Notes: a model not told the origin generated them from the sequence alone. Positions 28,647 to 36,904 are shown, numbered from the stretch's first letter. The stretch is 39,464 bases of DNA from Bryobacterales bacterium (GCA_030693045.1 JAUYBU010000205.1:1-39464); one strand, 5' to 3'. Numbers and translations: made by a program.

Positions 28647-28693
28647 TTGAAAAAGATTGCTTTGCGCGAAATACTACGGTAGTATTACTGTAG
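28647..28693 (+). promoter_or_regulatory. Promoter and palindrome between the two IS genes
   Basis: TTGAAA (28647-28652) and AATACT (28670-28675) are 17 bases apart, facing the small gene at 28715. A palindrome TACTACGGTAGTA (28672-28684) overlaps the -10 and probable start, and a third half-site CTGTAGTAC follows. This looks like a repressor site controlling the element's own genes. Confidence 0.55.
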
Positions 28694-28714
28694 TACAGAA
28701 ACCCGGTAGCAGTC

Positions 28715-29083
28715 ATGCCCTCAAGACAAGCACCCCGCGCGGTTGCTCTTCGCGCCCAGGCCCAACGCTTCCGCCAGGCCAGGCGGGAACTCCTCCAACT
28801 CGAGTACTTTTTGAAAGGCACCGTCTTGAAGCGGATGATGAAGTGCGGACGACCGCAATGCGCCTGCCACCACGATCCAGCCAAACGCCACGGCCCCTAC
28901 TTCGAATGGACGTACAAGGCCAACGGCAAGACCGTCAACGTAAAGCTCACCGCGGAATCGGCGCTGCTCTATAAAGCCGCCACCAAGCAGCAGCGGAAAC
29001 TCAAGGCTATTCTGGCCAGACTGGAGCGACTGTCGCGAACCGCGCTGGCGGGTTTGGCAAAGCAAGCCGAGGGTGGCGACTGA
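28715..29083 (+). CDS. Small Cys-containing IS passenger protein (probably DUF6788)
   Basis: This 122-residue basic protein contains LKGTVLKRMMKCGRPQCACHHDPAKRHGPYFEWTYKANGKTVNVKL. That gives a C-x4-C-x-C-H-H cluster, probably a zinc site, followed by a short beta region. A helical Arg/Lys-rich C-terminus follows (YKAATKQQRKLKAILARLERLSRTAL). Similar small proteins, which I believe are called DUF6788, are common beside transposase genes. It is transcribed away from the transposase inside the IS boundaries. A role as DNA-binding accessory or regulator of transposition is a guess. Confidence 0.75.
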   Translation: MPSRQAPRAVALRAQAQRFRQARRELLQLEYFLKGTVLKRMMKCGRPQCACHHDPAKRHGPYFEWTYKANGKTVNVKLTAESALLYKAATKQQRKLKAILARLERLSRTALAGLAKQAEGGD

Positions 29084-29204
29084 TCCGGAGAGGCGCGAAC
29101 ATGGCAGAAAGACAGACTGTTTTCCGTCGTCCGGCACCGCCCAGAGGTCTATCCCGTTTACCATCTATTACTTGCCCTCAATAACCGGGCTTGGTTGATC
29201 GGTC

Positions 29205-29220
29205 CGATGAGAAATTCGGG
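29205..29220 (-). repeat. Right terminal inverted repeat of the IS, with CTAA duplication just outside
   Basis: Read on the minus strand this is CCCGAATTTCTCATCG, 15 of 16 positions equal to the left end. CTAA at 29221-29224 is the right copy of the target duplication and contains the antitoxin stop codon. Confidence 0.9.
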
Positions 29221-29478
29221 CTAACGGTCATGCCGTTGAGCCTCCAGGCTCATCTCCAGCCACTGATTGCCTTCGTCGGTCTCTTCCGGCGCCGGCGTTG
29301 GCGCGAAAAACTCCTTTGCCCGCCTGCCGAGTTCCTGCTCGCGGGTCCGCCGGCGCGATTCCAGAATCAAGGACTCAATCACGGCGCTTCGCGATCGGGC
29401 GTGCTCGCCCGCCTGCCGGTCGACGAACCGGAGCGTATCGCTGGTTAACGAGACTGTCACACGGCGGCGGGTCTTCAT
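29221..29478 (-). CDS. Ribbon-helix-helix antitoxin (MazE-like), separated from its toxin by the IS
   Basis: This 85-residue protein starts at MKTRRRVTVSLTSDTLRFVDRQAGEHARSRSAVIESLI, a ribbon-helix-helix DNA-binding domain (strand VTVSL, helices up to residue 47). The C-terminal half (RRAKEFFAPTPAPEETDEGNQWLEMSLEAQRHDR) is acidic and would bind MazF. The ORF is intact: its stop TAG lies in the CTAA duplication. Before the insertion its last codons overlapped the toxin start. An inverted pair CATACT/AGTATG (29476-29481, 29496-29501) spans the start codon and could be an operator. Now it is an orphan antitoxin. Confidence 0.85.
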   Translation of the reverse strand: MKTRRRVTVSLTSDTLRFVDRQAGEHARSRSAVIESLILESRRRTREQELGRRAKEFFAPTPAPEETDEGNQWLEMSLEAQRHDR

Positions 29479-29570
29479 ACTCTGATCATAACGGAAGTAT
29501 GAGCCAATGGCACGAGCATCGGGCAACCGGGGGCCGCGCCCGATTTCGGGGGCCCCATCAGGCGCCGCCC

Positions 29571-29807
29571 CTATTTGCCGCGGCTGGCGAGGTACTCCTC
29601 GATGCGCTCGACGGAGTCGAACTTGCGCGGGTTCAGGTCCGAATCCGGCACCTGAACCGAGAACGCCTGCTCCAGCGCCGTCACCATCTCGGGCAGCGCG
29701 AACGAATCCAGGAGGCCGGATTCGAATAGCGACTGGTCGGGCTCGGGGGTGATGTCCTTTTTTGCCACCGCGCGAAGCAGCTCAATGATTCGGGCTCGTT
29801 TGTTCAT
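29571..29807 (-). CDS. Acyl carrier protein, DltC-like
   Basis: This 78-residue carrier protein starts at MNKRARIIELLRAVAKKDI. It has the 4'-phosphopantetheine site LLDSFALPEMV with Ser35, an acidic helix II and typical length. A longer frame upstream is antisense-like sequence within the SGNH gene. The ATG lies 26 bases inside the end of the SGNH gene at 29782, so translation is coupled. Its place at the end of an MBOAT/SGNH operon suggests it hands an activated acyl or aminoacyl group to the MBOAT, as DltC does for DltB. No ligase (DltA) is encoded here; it must lie elsewhere. Confidence 0.9.
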   Translation of the reverse strand: MNKRARIIELLRAVAKKDITPEPDQSLFESGLLDSFALPEMVTALEQAFSVQVPDSDLNPRKFDSVERIEEYLASRGK

Positions 29808-31122
29808 CTTCCTCTCGGATCCTGGTAAATGCCGCGTACTGGCCGATGAGATCCCTGTAGCAGGTCTCGCCGAGCAGACGATAGCCGGGGGCGGTGAAGT
29901 GCACGTGGTCGTACTGTGCCATGCCGGCCAGCACCCACTTGCGCATCGACCCCTTCCCGCCCATCTTCTCGCGCAGATCCCAGAAGGCGCAACCGGCCCC
30001 CAGGGCGGCTTCGCGCTGGGCGGCGGCAATCATGTCGATGCGCGGGTGCGGAGTCCATTGGCCACGCGCGCGGATCAGCCGGTCCGGGGGCCCGATCACC
30101 AGGATGGAGGCCGCCGGCGCCGCCTGGCGCAGCCGCTGAATCAGGGCTGAAAACATGAGCCGGTAGCTGGCCCCGGTCCAGTCCGGGCTGCCCGCTTCGT
30201 TGGTGCCGTAGGCCAGCACGATCAGGGCCGGCGCGCGCCGCGCCAGTTGATCGGCCAGCAGCGCTTCGTCCCAGCGGAACACGATTGACGCCTGCGCACC
30301 GTTGATGCCCAGCGCCTCGTAGGTCACCCCGCGCGGGTTCTCGGTTACCCAGCCATACAGACGCACGGGGGCGCGATCAAGGGTTTCCAGTTCCAGCCGG
30401 TGCAGTCCCGGCGCCGTGGTGTAGCGATGATAACCGGGGCCGGGTTCGCCCGAGGTGGCGAATTTCTCGACCGGCGAGCCGTTATCGTAGAGCATCAAGT
30501 TTCCGCCGCCAGGCTGCTGCAGGAAAAAGACTTCGACGTTGCTGCAACCGGCCACCAGGAAAACTTCCTGGCGCGGCAGACGGGTGGTGATGCTGATGCC
30601 GCCCAGCCCGCTCTGCCCGTCGCCGTTCTTTCCCACCAAGCCGTCGGTGGTCCAGGCGCGGGTGGCGCCGCTGCGAAGGTCCAGCCTGCGGTAGCCCAGG
30701 AACGGCTTGCCGGCGAAGGAGAACCCCGCGCCGCCATCGCCGAACTGCTGCTGGAACAGGGCGCGCAGGGCGCCGGTCCACTCGTCGGCGGCGGTGTGGG
30801 AGTCGCCGAAATGAAGGATGCGGACCGGTTCCGTGGCCTCGCCGCGCTCGTGGCGGTACAGGCGCTCGAAGAAGGGGATCAGCGCGGCTGGGTTCTCGGG
30901 CGGGTACTCGAGGGCGCGGGCCAGGTAGTCGAGCACCTGGCGGTTGGCCTCGGCGCGCGTTTTGGCGCTTACCGCGGGAGCCCTGGGAGGCGCGCGCCGG
31001 CGCGTGGTCTTCTTCTTCGACGCCGACTTGGACGCCGGCTTGGACGCCGCCCCGGATGCCGCCGGGACCGCCAATGCCACGGCGAAGGCCAGCAATCCGG
31101 CGATCGGGATCAGCAGGCGCAT
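29782..31122 (-). CDS. SGNH/GDSL acyltransferase-like protein 1, exported
   Basis: This 446-residue protein has a signal peptide or anchor (about 1-25) and a Lys/Arg/Ala-rich linker (26-55). An SGNH domain follows with Ser108 in ILHFGDSHTAADEW, a GTNE block (AYGTNEAGSPDW) and DHVHF near the C-terminus carrying the Asp-His pair. A beta-rich insert (about 150-265) between the Ser block and GTNE probably forms a carbohydrate-binding domain. It would transfer or remove acyl groups on an extracytoplasmic polymer. It starts three bases after the second SGNH gene and overlaps the ACP gene. Confidence 0.87.
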   Translation of the reverse strand: MRLLIPIAGLLAFAVALAVPAASGAASKPASKSASKKKTTRRRAPPRAPAVSAKTRAEANRQVLDYLARALEYPPENPAALIPFFERLYRHERGEATEPVRILHFGDSHTAADEWTGALRALFQQQFGDGGAGFSFAGKPFLGYRRLDLRSGATRAWTTDGLVGKNGDGQSGLGGISITTRLPRQEVFLVAGCSNVEVFFLQQPGGGNLMLYDNGSPVEKFATSGEPGPGYHRYTTAPGLHRLELETLDRAPVRLYGWVTENPRGVTYEALGINGAQASIVFRWDEALLADQLARRAPALIVLAYGTNEAGSPDWTGASYRLMFSALIQRLRQAAPAASILVIGPPDRLIRARGQWTPHPRIDMIAAAQREAALGAGCAFWDLREKMGGKGSMRKWVLAGMAQYDHVHFTAPGYRLLGETCYRDLIGQYAAFTRIREEDEQTSPNH

Positions 31123-31125
31123 GTC

Positions 31126-32613
31126 CTAATCCCGCCTCGCCAGGTTATCGCGCATGCGCTCGAGCTTGTACTTGTTGTAGCCGTCCACTAGAGCCTTCGA
31201 GAGCAGGTTGCCCACGATCCTGGCGCCGGCCGGCATGGGGTGAATGAAGTCGGCGCTCACCAGCCGGGGTTCCGCCTGATACCATCTTCCCATCGTTCCC
31301 GAGCCGCCCATGGCCTGGAAGGTGTTGAAGAACGCGCAACCGGCTTCCCGCGCCACTCGTTGTTCGACCTCCACCACGCGCGGCAGGGCCGGGACCGTGC
31401 CGATTTCGCCCGAGGCCTCGCGTTTGCCGCGGTCCATCGGGCTCATGACCAGAACCGAGGCTTCGGGAACGGCGGCGCGGACGCGGCGAATGACCTCCTT
31501 CAGCTCCGACGCAAAGCCCTGATCGACGAAGCTCGGGTAGACGCTCTCGTTGGTGCCGTAGTTGATGACCACCAGGGCGGGCGTGTAATGACGCAGTTGC
31601 GCGGCCCAATGCTCCTCGCGGAACATGCGCGAGGGCATCGCGACATACGCGCCATTCACGCCCAGGCTGTGATAGGCCAGTCCCGGGCCCGGCTTTTCAA
31701 ACCAGTACCCGAACAGCCGGACCGCGCCCCCCGTCACGCGGATTTCGAACTTTCTCTCCCCGGGCGGAACCGGGAATTTCGCGTATCCGGGACCGGTCCG
31801 GGGTCCGGAAGTGTCCACGCTTACCACCTGGTCGCCGATGGCCAGTTGGAACGATCCGCCGCCGGGCATTTCCAGGTACGCTACCTCGACCGACGTGTGG
31901 CCGGTGTCGCGCAACACCACGCGCGACCAGGCCCCGGGCACGCCGCGGAACGAGACGCCGCCCAACCCGAACAGACCGTCGCGGCTCTGCGACTGGGTGG
32001 CGGGCTCGATCTTCCACTCGCTTCCGCTCAAGCTGACGCCGCGATGCTCGTACCAGGCCCAGGGCTTGGCGATCAGGCAGAAGCCATGGCCGGCGTCGCC
32101 GAACTGCTTCTGCAGCGCCACGCGGGTGTCGGCGGTGATGAGGTCGGCCGTGGTCGGCGAGTCGCCGTAGTGGAGGATCTGCACCTGGGCGCCGGCTTCG
32201 CGCCCCTCGACGCGGCGAAGAGCTTCATAAAAGTCATCCATCGCTCCGGAGGAGTCGTCGAACGGGCGCACGGCGTAGGAGGTCGGATCGGCATCCGGAC
32301 GAAGGCGCTTCTGTTCCTCCTCAACCGGCGATTGGGTGGCGCGGCGCGGGACGAAGTCGATTACCGCGGGCGCCGTGCGCCAGTCGAAGATCTTGTAGTC
32401 CTTGAGCTGTGGAACGAATTCCGGAACGGCGAGAATGGCGAGGAACGTCAGGATGGCCGCGGTGGCGTGGACCGGCAGTGGAAACCGCGGCGGACGATCC
32501 GGCGGCGGCGCGGCCAGATCCCTCCGCAATTTCTCGATGCCCTTTCCCGGGATCAACGCCGGCGGTGGTTTCCGATGCCCGCCCTTGGGTCGCTTCTTGT
32601 GCCGGCGTCCCAT
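31126..32613 (-). CDS. SGNH/GDSL acyltransferase-like protein 2, membrane-anchored
   Basis: This 495-residue paralogue of the neighbouring protein has a basic N-terminus (MGRRHKKRPKGGHRK) and one membrane segment near 49-66. Its SGNH domain has Ser152 (ILHYGDSPTTADL), INYGTNESVYPSF and SADFIHPMPAGA. A beta-rich insert resembles that of protein 1. The N-in topology puts the catalytic part outside. The stop is three bases before protein 1, and the ATG shares one base with the MBOAT stop (TGATG). Two different SGNH proteins in one operon suggest two steps or two acceptors in polymer acylation. Confidence 0.87.
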   Translation of the reverse strand: MGRRHKKRPKGGHRKPPPALIPGKGIEKLRRDLAAPPPDRPPRFPLPVHATAAILTFLAILAVPEFVPQLKDYKIFDWRTAPAVIDFVPRRATQSPVEEEQKRLRPDADPTSYAVRPFDDSSGAMDDFYEALRRVEGREAGAQVQILHYGDSPTTADLITADTRVALQKQFGDAGHGFCLIAKPWAWYEHRGVSLSGSEWKIEPATQSQSRDGLFGLGGVSFRGVPGAWSRVVLRDTGHTSVEVAYLEMPGGGSFQLAIGDQVVSVDTSGPRTGPGYAKFPVPPGERKFEIRVTGGAVRLFGYWFEKPGPGLAYHSLGVNGAYVAMPSRMFREEHWAAQLRHYTPALVVINYGTNESVYPSFVDQGFASELKEVIRRVRAAVPEASVLVMSPMDRGKREASGEIGTVPALPRVVEVEQRVAREAGCAFFNTFQAMGGSGTMGRWYQAEPRLVSADFIHPMPAGARIVGNLLSKALVDGYNKYKLERMRDNLARRD

Positions 32614-34022
32614 CAGAACCTCGTGTAGATGAACGGCGCGGCGCCGGTGGCGGCGACGTATTGGAGCCCGATCACCAGCAGCGCCAGCGCCGCGGCCTGG
32701 ACGTAAAACGGCGCCCGGCTGTAGATGCGCAAGCCGGTCTCATAGACCGGCGTCGGCGCGTAGTGCGCCAGGACGGCGATGGCCATGACCACCGCAAACG
32801 GCGTCGAGATGTTGGCGAAGGAGACCGTCAGCGAGGCGATGCGCTCGACAATGGCGAGCGCCGACGGAAGGTCCGGCGCGCGGAAGAAGATCCAGGCGAA
32901 GCAAACGAACTGCGCGGTCAGGAAGGTGCGAACCAACCTCCCCCAGATTGCCGTCGATGCGGGCCGGCGTCCGCGCAGGGTCTGCCATAGGCGCGTCAGC
33001 GCCAGCGCAATGCCATGCAATAGGCCCCAGAGGACGAAATTCCAGCTCGCGCCGTGCCACAATCCGCCCAGCAGCATGGTGACCACCAGGTTGGTGTAGG
33101 CGAACACCTTCCACTTCGAGCGCAGCCCGGGCAGCGAGAAATACAGGTAATCGCGCAGCCAGTTGGAGAGCGTGATGTGCCAGCGGCGCCAGAAATCCGG
33201 CACGCTGTCGGCCGCGTACGGGCGGTTGAAATTGGCCGGGAGTTTCAGTCCCAGCAACAGAGCCGAGCCGATGGCGATGTCCGTGTAACCGGAAAAGTCG
33301 TAGTAGAGCTGCAGTGCGTAGCCGTAGACCCCGATGAGCGTCTCGGCGGCGGTATAAAGCCGCGGAAGATCGAAGACCCGGTTGATCAGGTTCTCGGCCA
33401 GGTAGTCGGCGATCATGAACTTCTTGATCAGCCCCAGGCCGATGAGGAACAGCGCGCGGCCGCTGTCGCCCGCCGCCAGGGTTTTGTCCTGGCGCTCGAG
33501 TTGCGGCAGCAGGGCCGCGACGCGGGTGATGGGCCCGGCCAGCGTGGTCGGGAAGAACGATACGGCGGTCAGGTGAGCCAGGTAGCTCGAGGTCGCCCGG
33601 GCGTCCCGGCGGAAGATGTCGATGGTGTAGGTGAGCGACTGGAAGGTGTAGAACGAGATGCCCAGGGGAAAGGTCCAGTGCCAGGCGGGAGCGGGCTGGC
33701 CGGTGAGACCCGGGTAGTTCGCCAGCAGGAACGGCATGTACCTGAACGACGCCAGAATCCCCAGGTTGAGCAGCACGCTGATGGTCACCAGGGTGCGTCT
33801 GAGGCCCTGCCGGGCGGCCCGCTGGATGCCCAGCGCAAGGAGGAAATCGCAGGTCGAGGCGGCCGGAATCAGGAACACGTAGAACAGGTCCCATTTGGCG
33901 TAGAAGAAGTAGTTGGCGAATAGCAGCACCGCCAGCGACGCGGCGCGCACGCGCGCCACCGGCCAGTAGAGGAAGAAAACCCCGACCAGAAAAACGAAGT
34001 AGAGCGAGGAAGAAAGCAGCAC
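32613..34022 (-). CDS. MBOAT family O-acyltransferase (AlgI/DltB-like)
   Basis: This 469-residue polytopic protein has about eleven hydrophobic segments. MBOAT landmarks are DFWRRWHITLSNWLRDYLYF and GGLWHGASWNFVLWGLLHG, with the conserved histidines near residues 320 and 334. The N-terminus (SSLYFVFLVGVFFLYWPV) and NYFFYAKWD are typical of the AlgI branch. It moves acyl groups through the membrane to an extracellular polymer. It is ten bases after the metallo-hydrolase gene and overlaps the following SGNH gene by one base. Together with the ACP and SGNH genes it forms a dlt- or alginate-acetylation-like module. Confidence 0.93.
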   Translation of the reverse strand: MLLSSSLYFVFLVGVFFLYWPVARVRAASLAVLLFANYFFYAKWDLFYVFLIPAASTCDFLLALGIQRAARQGLRRTLVTISVLLNLGILASFRYMPFLLANYPGLTGQPAPAWHWTFPLGISFYTFQSLTYTIDIFRRDARATSSYLAHLTAVSFFPTTLAGPITRVAALLPQLERQDKTLAAGDSGRALFLIGLGLIKKFMIADYLAENLINRVFDLPRLYTAAETLIGVYGYALQLYYDFSGYTDIAIGSALLLGLKLPANFNRPYAADSVPDFWRRWHITLSNWLRDYLYFSLPGLRSKWKVFAYTNLVVTMLLGGLWHGASWNFVLWGLLHGIALALTRLWQTLRGRRPASTAIWGRLVRTFLTAQFVCFAWIFFRAPDLPSALAIVERIASLTVSFANISTPFAVVMAIAVLAHYAPTPVYETGLRIYSRAPFYVQAAALALLVIGLQYVAATGAAPFIYTRF

Positions 34023-34031
34023 GCCGTCCGT

Positions 34032-35045
34032 CTACTTGTAGGACTTCTTGAATCCGTTCCGGCTGTTTTCGACGGTGAACGATCCGTTGGAGGCGACCGT
34101 CATCTTCAGCCACTTGCCTTCGCAGTTGGGCTCGGTGTTGGCGATGAGCGAGTCGGCCGAGTTCTGGTCCTTGCCCGCGCCGAGGGCGAAATGCAGTTGC
34201 CAGAGGTCTTCCAGGCCGGGCGACCGCCGGATGACGTCGAAGCTCTCCGGCGAACCGCCCTTCTTGGGGCCGTTGTTCATGATGGCCACTCGCGGGTGGA
34301 GCGCATGCACCATCGCCGCCGGCCCCGACATGTTCATCCCGTGGTGCGTCACCAGGTAGACGTCGATCTTGCCGATCTTGTGGTTCGGGCAGGACAGGTC
34401 CAGTTCCTTGTTCCAGGTCAGGTCGGCCAGGTCGATGAACCGGAATTTGCCGTAGTTGAGCACGAAGCCGATGGAGCGGGCGTTTTCGGTCTTGTCTTCG
34501 TCGCGGCGCCGTTCGGCGGCGCACAGCGGATTCTCCTGGCCCGCGCCGGGGAGCGCCTGTTCGATCAGGTCGCCGCGCGCGGCCACGACCTTGGCTTCCA
34601 GCCCTTTGAACGGCAGCGCGTCGCCCCGCTTGACGACTATCCGCTTGCATTTGGCGACGGCTTCCTCGTATGCTTTCGAGAGCGCGTCGGGGTTCTTGCC
34701 GGTTTCGGTGTTGGTTCCGTGATCGATCACCGTGACCACGGGCGTCTTGGCCAGCAGTTGCGGGACGCCGCCGACGTGGTCGGTGTGATAGTGCGTGACC
34801 AGCAGGAAGTCGATCCTCTTGAGCCCGGCGCGTTTGACGGCGGCGGCGATCCGGCCGGCGTCGCGCCCGTTGTTGCCCGGCCAGCCCGCGTCGACCAGCA
34901 CCGATTGCCCGGCCGGGGTAACCATCAAGGTGGCTTGCCCGCCTTCGACGTCGATGAAATAGAAGTCCAGCGTTTTGGCGGCCGGCACGGGCCCGGCAAA
35001 ACAGAATACAATGACAAGTCCGAGGAGCATCCGCATCGTTCGCAT
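34032..35045 (-). CDS. Exported metallo-beta-lactamase fold hydrolase
   Basis: This is 337 residues with a signal peptide (MLLGLVIVFCFAGPVPAAK; ATGs at codons 1, 4 and 6 are possible starts). The metal motif THYHTDH (His85, His87, Asp89, His90 from the first ATG) is intact. Later come VIDHGTNTE, FIDLADLTWNKE and VTHHGMNMSG, giving the further His ligands. This pattern resembles the ComEC-type MBL branch and related secreted hydrolases. The substrate is unknown. It heads the MBOAT operon (10 bases to the MBOAT start), so a role in processing a polymer or its precursor is possible. Confidence 0.85.
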   Translation of the reverse strand: MRTMRMLLGLVIVFCFAGPVPAAKTLDFYFIDVEGGQATLMVTPAGQSVLVDAGWPGNNGRDAGRIAAAVKRAGLKRIDFLLVTHYHTDHVGGVPQLLAKTPVVTVIDHGTNTETGKNPDALSKAYEEAVAKCKRIVVKRGDALPFKGLEAKVVAARGDLIEQALPGAGQENPLCAAERRRDEDKTENARSIGFVLNYGKFRFIDLADLTWNKELDLSCPNHKIGKIDVYLVTHHGMNMSGPAAMVHALHPRVAIMNNGPKKGGSPESFDVIRRSPGLEDLWQLHFALGAGKDQNSADSLIANTEPNCEGKWLKMTVASNGSFTVENSRNGFKKSYK

Positions 35046-35055
35046 CCTACCATGA

Positions 35056-35226
35056 AAACCGGGGACGGAGTACTCGAGCCAATTGCAAAATTCGCCGAAC
35101 GACCGCTCCCTGACGGTCGCGGCTCAGTAACCCGTTGCGAATCAGTGGCGCGCTTCCGAGCCGCGACCGTCAGGGAGCGGTCGTTTGGCGAATTTTGCAA
35201 GAGGCTCAGTACTCCGTCCCCGGTTT
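35056..35226. repeat. Long hairpin repeat, family B with GGGGAC ends, copy 2 (near-perfect)
   Basis: Arms of about 70 bases (35056-35125 and 35158-35226) pair almost completely around a 32-base loop. They start AAACCGGGGACGGAGTACT, continue through GCGAATTTTGC-type sequence, and include GACCGCTCCCTGACGGTCGC / its complement. The outer 40 bases match the hairpin at 25666-25845. It lies between divergent genes. Confidence 0.9.
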
Positions 35227-35276
35227 AGTTGAACGATTGGGGGGTAAGCCTCGTATTTGTTAACGGGTACGCGATC

Positions 35277-35738
35277 ATGCCTTACTGTTGCCAGTGCGGG
35301 AAGTCGGCTCAACCGGCCGACGTTTTTTGCGCCGCATGCGGGGCGCGCCAGGCCGCGGCTACGCCCCCCTCGACGGATTACCTCGCAAGCATCCAACCGC
35401 GCACCGCGTCGATTCTCTGCTACATCCCGATCCTGGGCTGGATTCCAGCCATCATCGTGCTGGCGTCGTCCCGATTCCGCGACCACCGCAACGTCCGGTT
35501 CCACGCGTTCCAGGGCCTATACCTGTTTGTGGCCTGGTTGATCGTGGACTGGGTGTTGGGTCCGGTCTTTAGTATTCCAGGCCATCGGTTCCATCTCATG
35601 CCTCCCATCGCCGGCCTGCTGAAGGCGGCCGTGATCGGCACCTGGATCTACATGATGATTACCGTCAGCCAGGAGCGGATGGTCAAGCTCCCGATCGTCG
35701 GCGAACTGGCGGACCGCTCGGTTTCCGAGCAGCGCTGA
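35277..35738 (+). CDS. Zinc-ribbon membrane protein
   Basis: This is 153 residues from ATG at 35277; a TTG 16 codons earlier is possible but lies against the hairpin. The N-terminus is a zinc ribbon, C4-x2-C7 and C18-x2-C21 (YCCQCGKSAQPADVFCAACG). Three or four membrane segments follow (TASILCYIPILGWIPAIIVLA, FQGLYLFVAWLIVDWVLG, LLKAAVIGTWIYMMIT) with FRDHRNVRFHAFQ between them. That resembles the DUF4870 fold. The function is unknown. It is convergent with the dehydratase gene 11 bases away. Confidence 0.75.
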   Translation: MPYCCQCGKSAQPADVFCAACGARQAAATPPSTDYLASIQPRTASILCYIPILGWIPAIIVLASSRFRDHRNVRFHAFQGLYLFVAWLIVDWVLGPVFSIPGHRFHLMPPIAGLLKAAVIGTWIYMMITVSQERMVKLPIVGELADRSVSEQR

Positions 35739-35749
35739 GGGCGCCCGGC

Positions 35750-36898
35750 CTACTTGTACTGCCGCTTCTCCCACCCTTTGCGGAACAGCGGAATCGCGTT
35801 TTCCTGCTGGTAGGGGTGCTTCAGGATCTCCTCGATGTTCAGATCGATACCCAGGCCGGGGCGCTCGGGAACCTCGATGTAGCCGTCGATCACCTCCACT
35901 GCGTGGGTGACGATCTCCTTCTCCCAGGGCTCATTGAACTCGTCGAAAATCTCGTGGATGAGGAAGTTGGGCAGCGACGCGTTCAGGTGAGCGCAGGCCG
36001 CCGAACAGACCGGCCCCTGCGCGCTGTGCGGGGCGATCATGCCGAAGTGGGCGTCCACCATGTCGGCGATCTTGCGGGTGGCCCACAAACCGCCCAGGTT
36101 GAGCGGCTCCGGCTGCAGGATGTGGACCGAGTCGTGCTTCAGCAGGTCGGCGAACTGCTGCTTGTTGAAGAGGCTTTCGCCGGTGGCGATGGGGACCGGA
36201 CTGCGGCGCGCCACCTCGACCATGGCCCCAATGTTGGTGTGCGGGACGGGCTCCTCGAACCACATCGGGCGAGTATCGGCCATGGCGCAGGCGAACTCGA
36301 TGGCGGTGGACGGGTTGAAGCGGCAGTGGCCTTCGATCAGGATGTCGACCGGGTTGCCGACCGCGTCGCGCACGGCGCGGACGATATCCAGCGACAGGTC
36401 GAATTCGTAGCGCGGAAGCGTTCGCCAGTTGTCGCCGAAGGGGTCGAACTTGAGCGCCGTGTAGCCGCGCCGGACCACGTCACGAGCCTTCTCGTGGAAG
36501 CTTTCCGGCGTGCGCGGCCCGCGGTACCAGCCGTTGGCGTAAGCGCGCAGCTTCTGGTGGCAGCGCCCGCCCAGCAGGTTGTAGACCGGCTGGCCGGTCA
36601 CTTTGCCGAGGATGTCCCAGCAGGCGATCTCGATCGCCGAAACGGCGCACATGTGCACCTGCCCGCCGTCGGTGTAGACGTCGCGAATCAGCTTCTGCGA
36701 GAGGATCTCGATCTGGAACGGGTCCAGGCCCAGGATCAGGTGCTTGAGTTCGTGGATGGCGGTTTCCACGGTCCGGGCGAAGTAGTTGACGGTCCCTTCG
36801 CCGATGCCGTAGACGCCTTCGTCGGTCAGGACCTTGGCAAACACCCAGTTCTTCCAGGGGTTGCCGGCGATGTAAGTTTCAATGGCGGTGATCTTCAT
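35750..36898 (-). CDS. Mandelate racemase/enolase-superfamily sugar-acid dehydratase (galactonate dehydratase-like)
   Basis: This 382-residue enzyme starts at MKITAIETYIAGNPWKNWVF; 15 further upstream codons come from a repeat. Metal ligands appear as Glu189 in LIEGHCRF with His191, Glu215 (WFEEPV) and Glu241 (ATGESLF), and His291 (APHSAQGP) is a catalytic base. Lys150 lies in ALKFDPFG. The EGH and APHSAQGP motifs point to acid-sugar dehydratases such as D-galactonate dehydratase, which make 2-keto-3-deoxy acids. Exact substrate is not settled. The PmoA-like gene lies 100 bases upstream on the same strand, with a family B repeat between. Confidence 0.88.
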   Translation of the reverse strand: MKITAIETYIAGNPWKNWVFAKVLTDEGVYGIGEGTVNYFARTVETAIHELKHLILGLDPFQIEILSQKLIRDVYTDGGQVHMCAVSAIEIACWDILGKVTGQPVYNLLGGRCHQKLRAYANGWYRGPRTPESFHEKARDVVRRGYTALKFDPFGDNWRTLPRYEFDLSLDIVRAVRDAVGNPVDILIEGHCRFNPSTAIEFACAMADTRPMWFEEPVPHTNIGAMVEVARRSPVPIATGESLFNKQQFADLLKHDSVHILQPEPLNLGGLWATRKIADMVDAHFGMIAPHSAQGPVCSAACAHLNASLPNFLIHEIFDEFNEPWEKEIVTHAVEVIDGYIEVPERPGLGIDLNIEEILKHPYQQENAIPLFRKGWEKRQYK

Positions 36899-36904
36899 AT
36901 CTCT

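Larger units (their letters stand above)
26875..29220. mobile_element. IS1380-family insertion sequence with passenger gene, 2346 bp
   Basis: The ends are inverted repeats CCCGGATTTCTCATCG (26875-26890) and its partner at 29205-29220, matching at 15 of 16 positions. The flanking CTAA at 26871-26874 and 29221-29224 is a 4-base target duplication (6 bases, GCTAAC, if the ends are drawn one base in). It holds an IS1380-type transposase on the minus strand and a small divergent Cys-containing gene. Excising it and one CTAA rebuilds an uninterrupted RHH-MazF operon. The near-identical ends and clean duplication suggest a fairly recent insertion. Confidence 0.92.
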
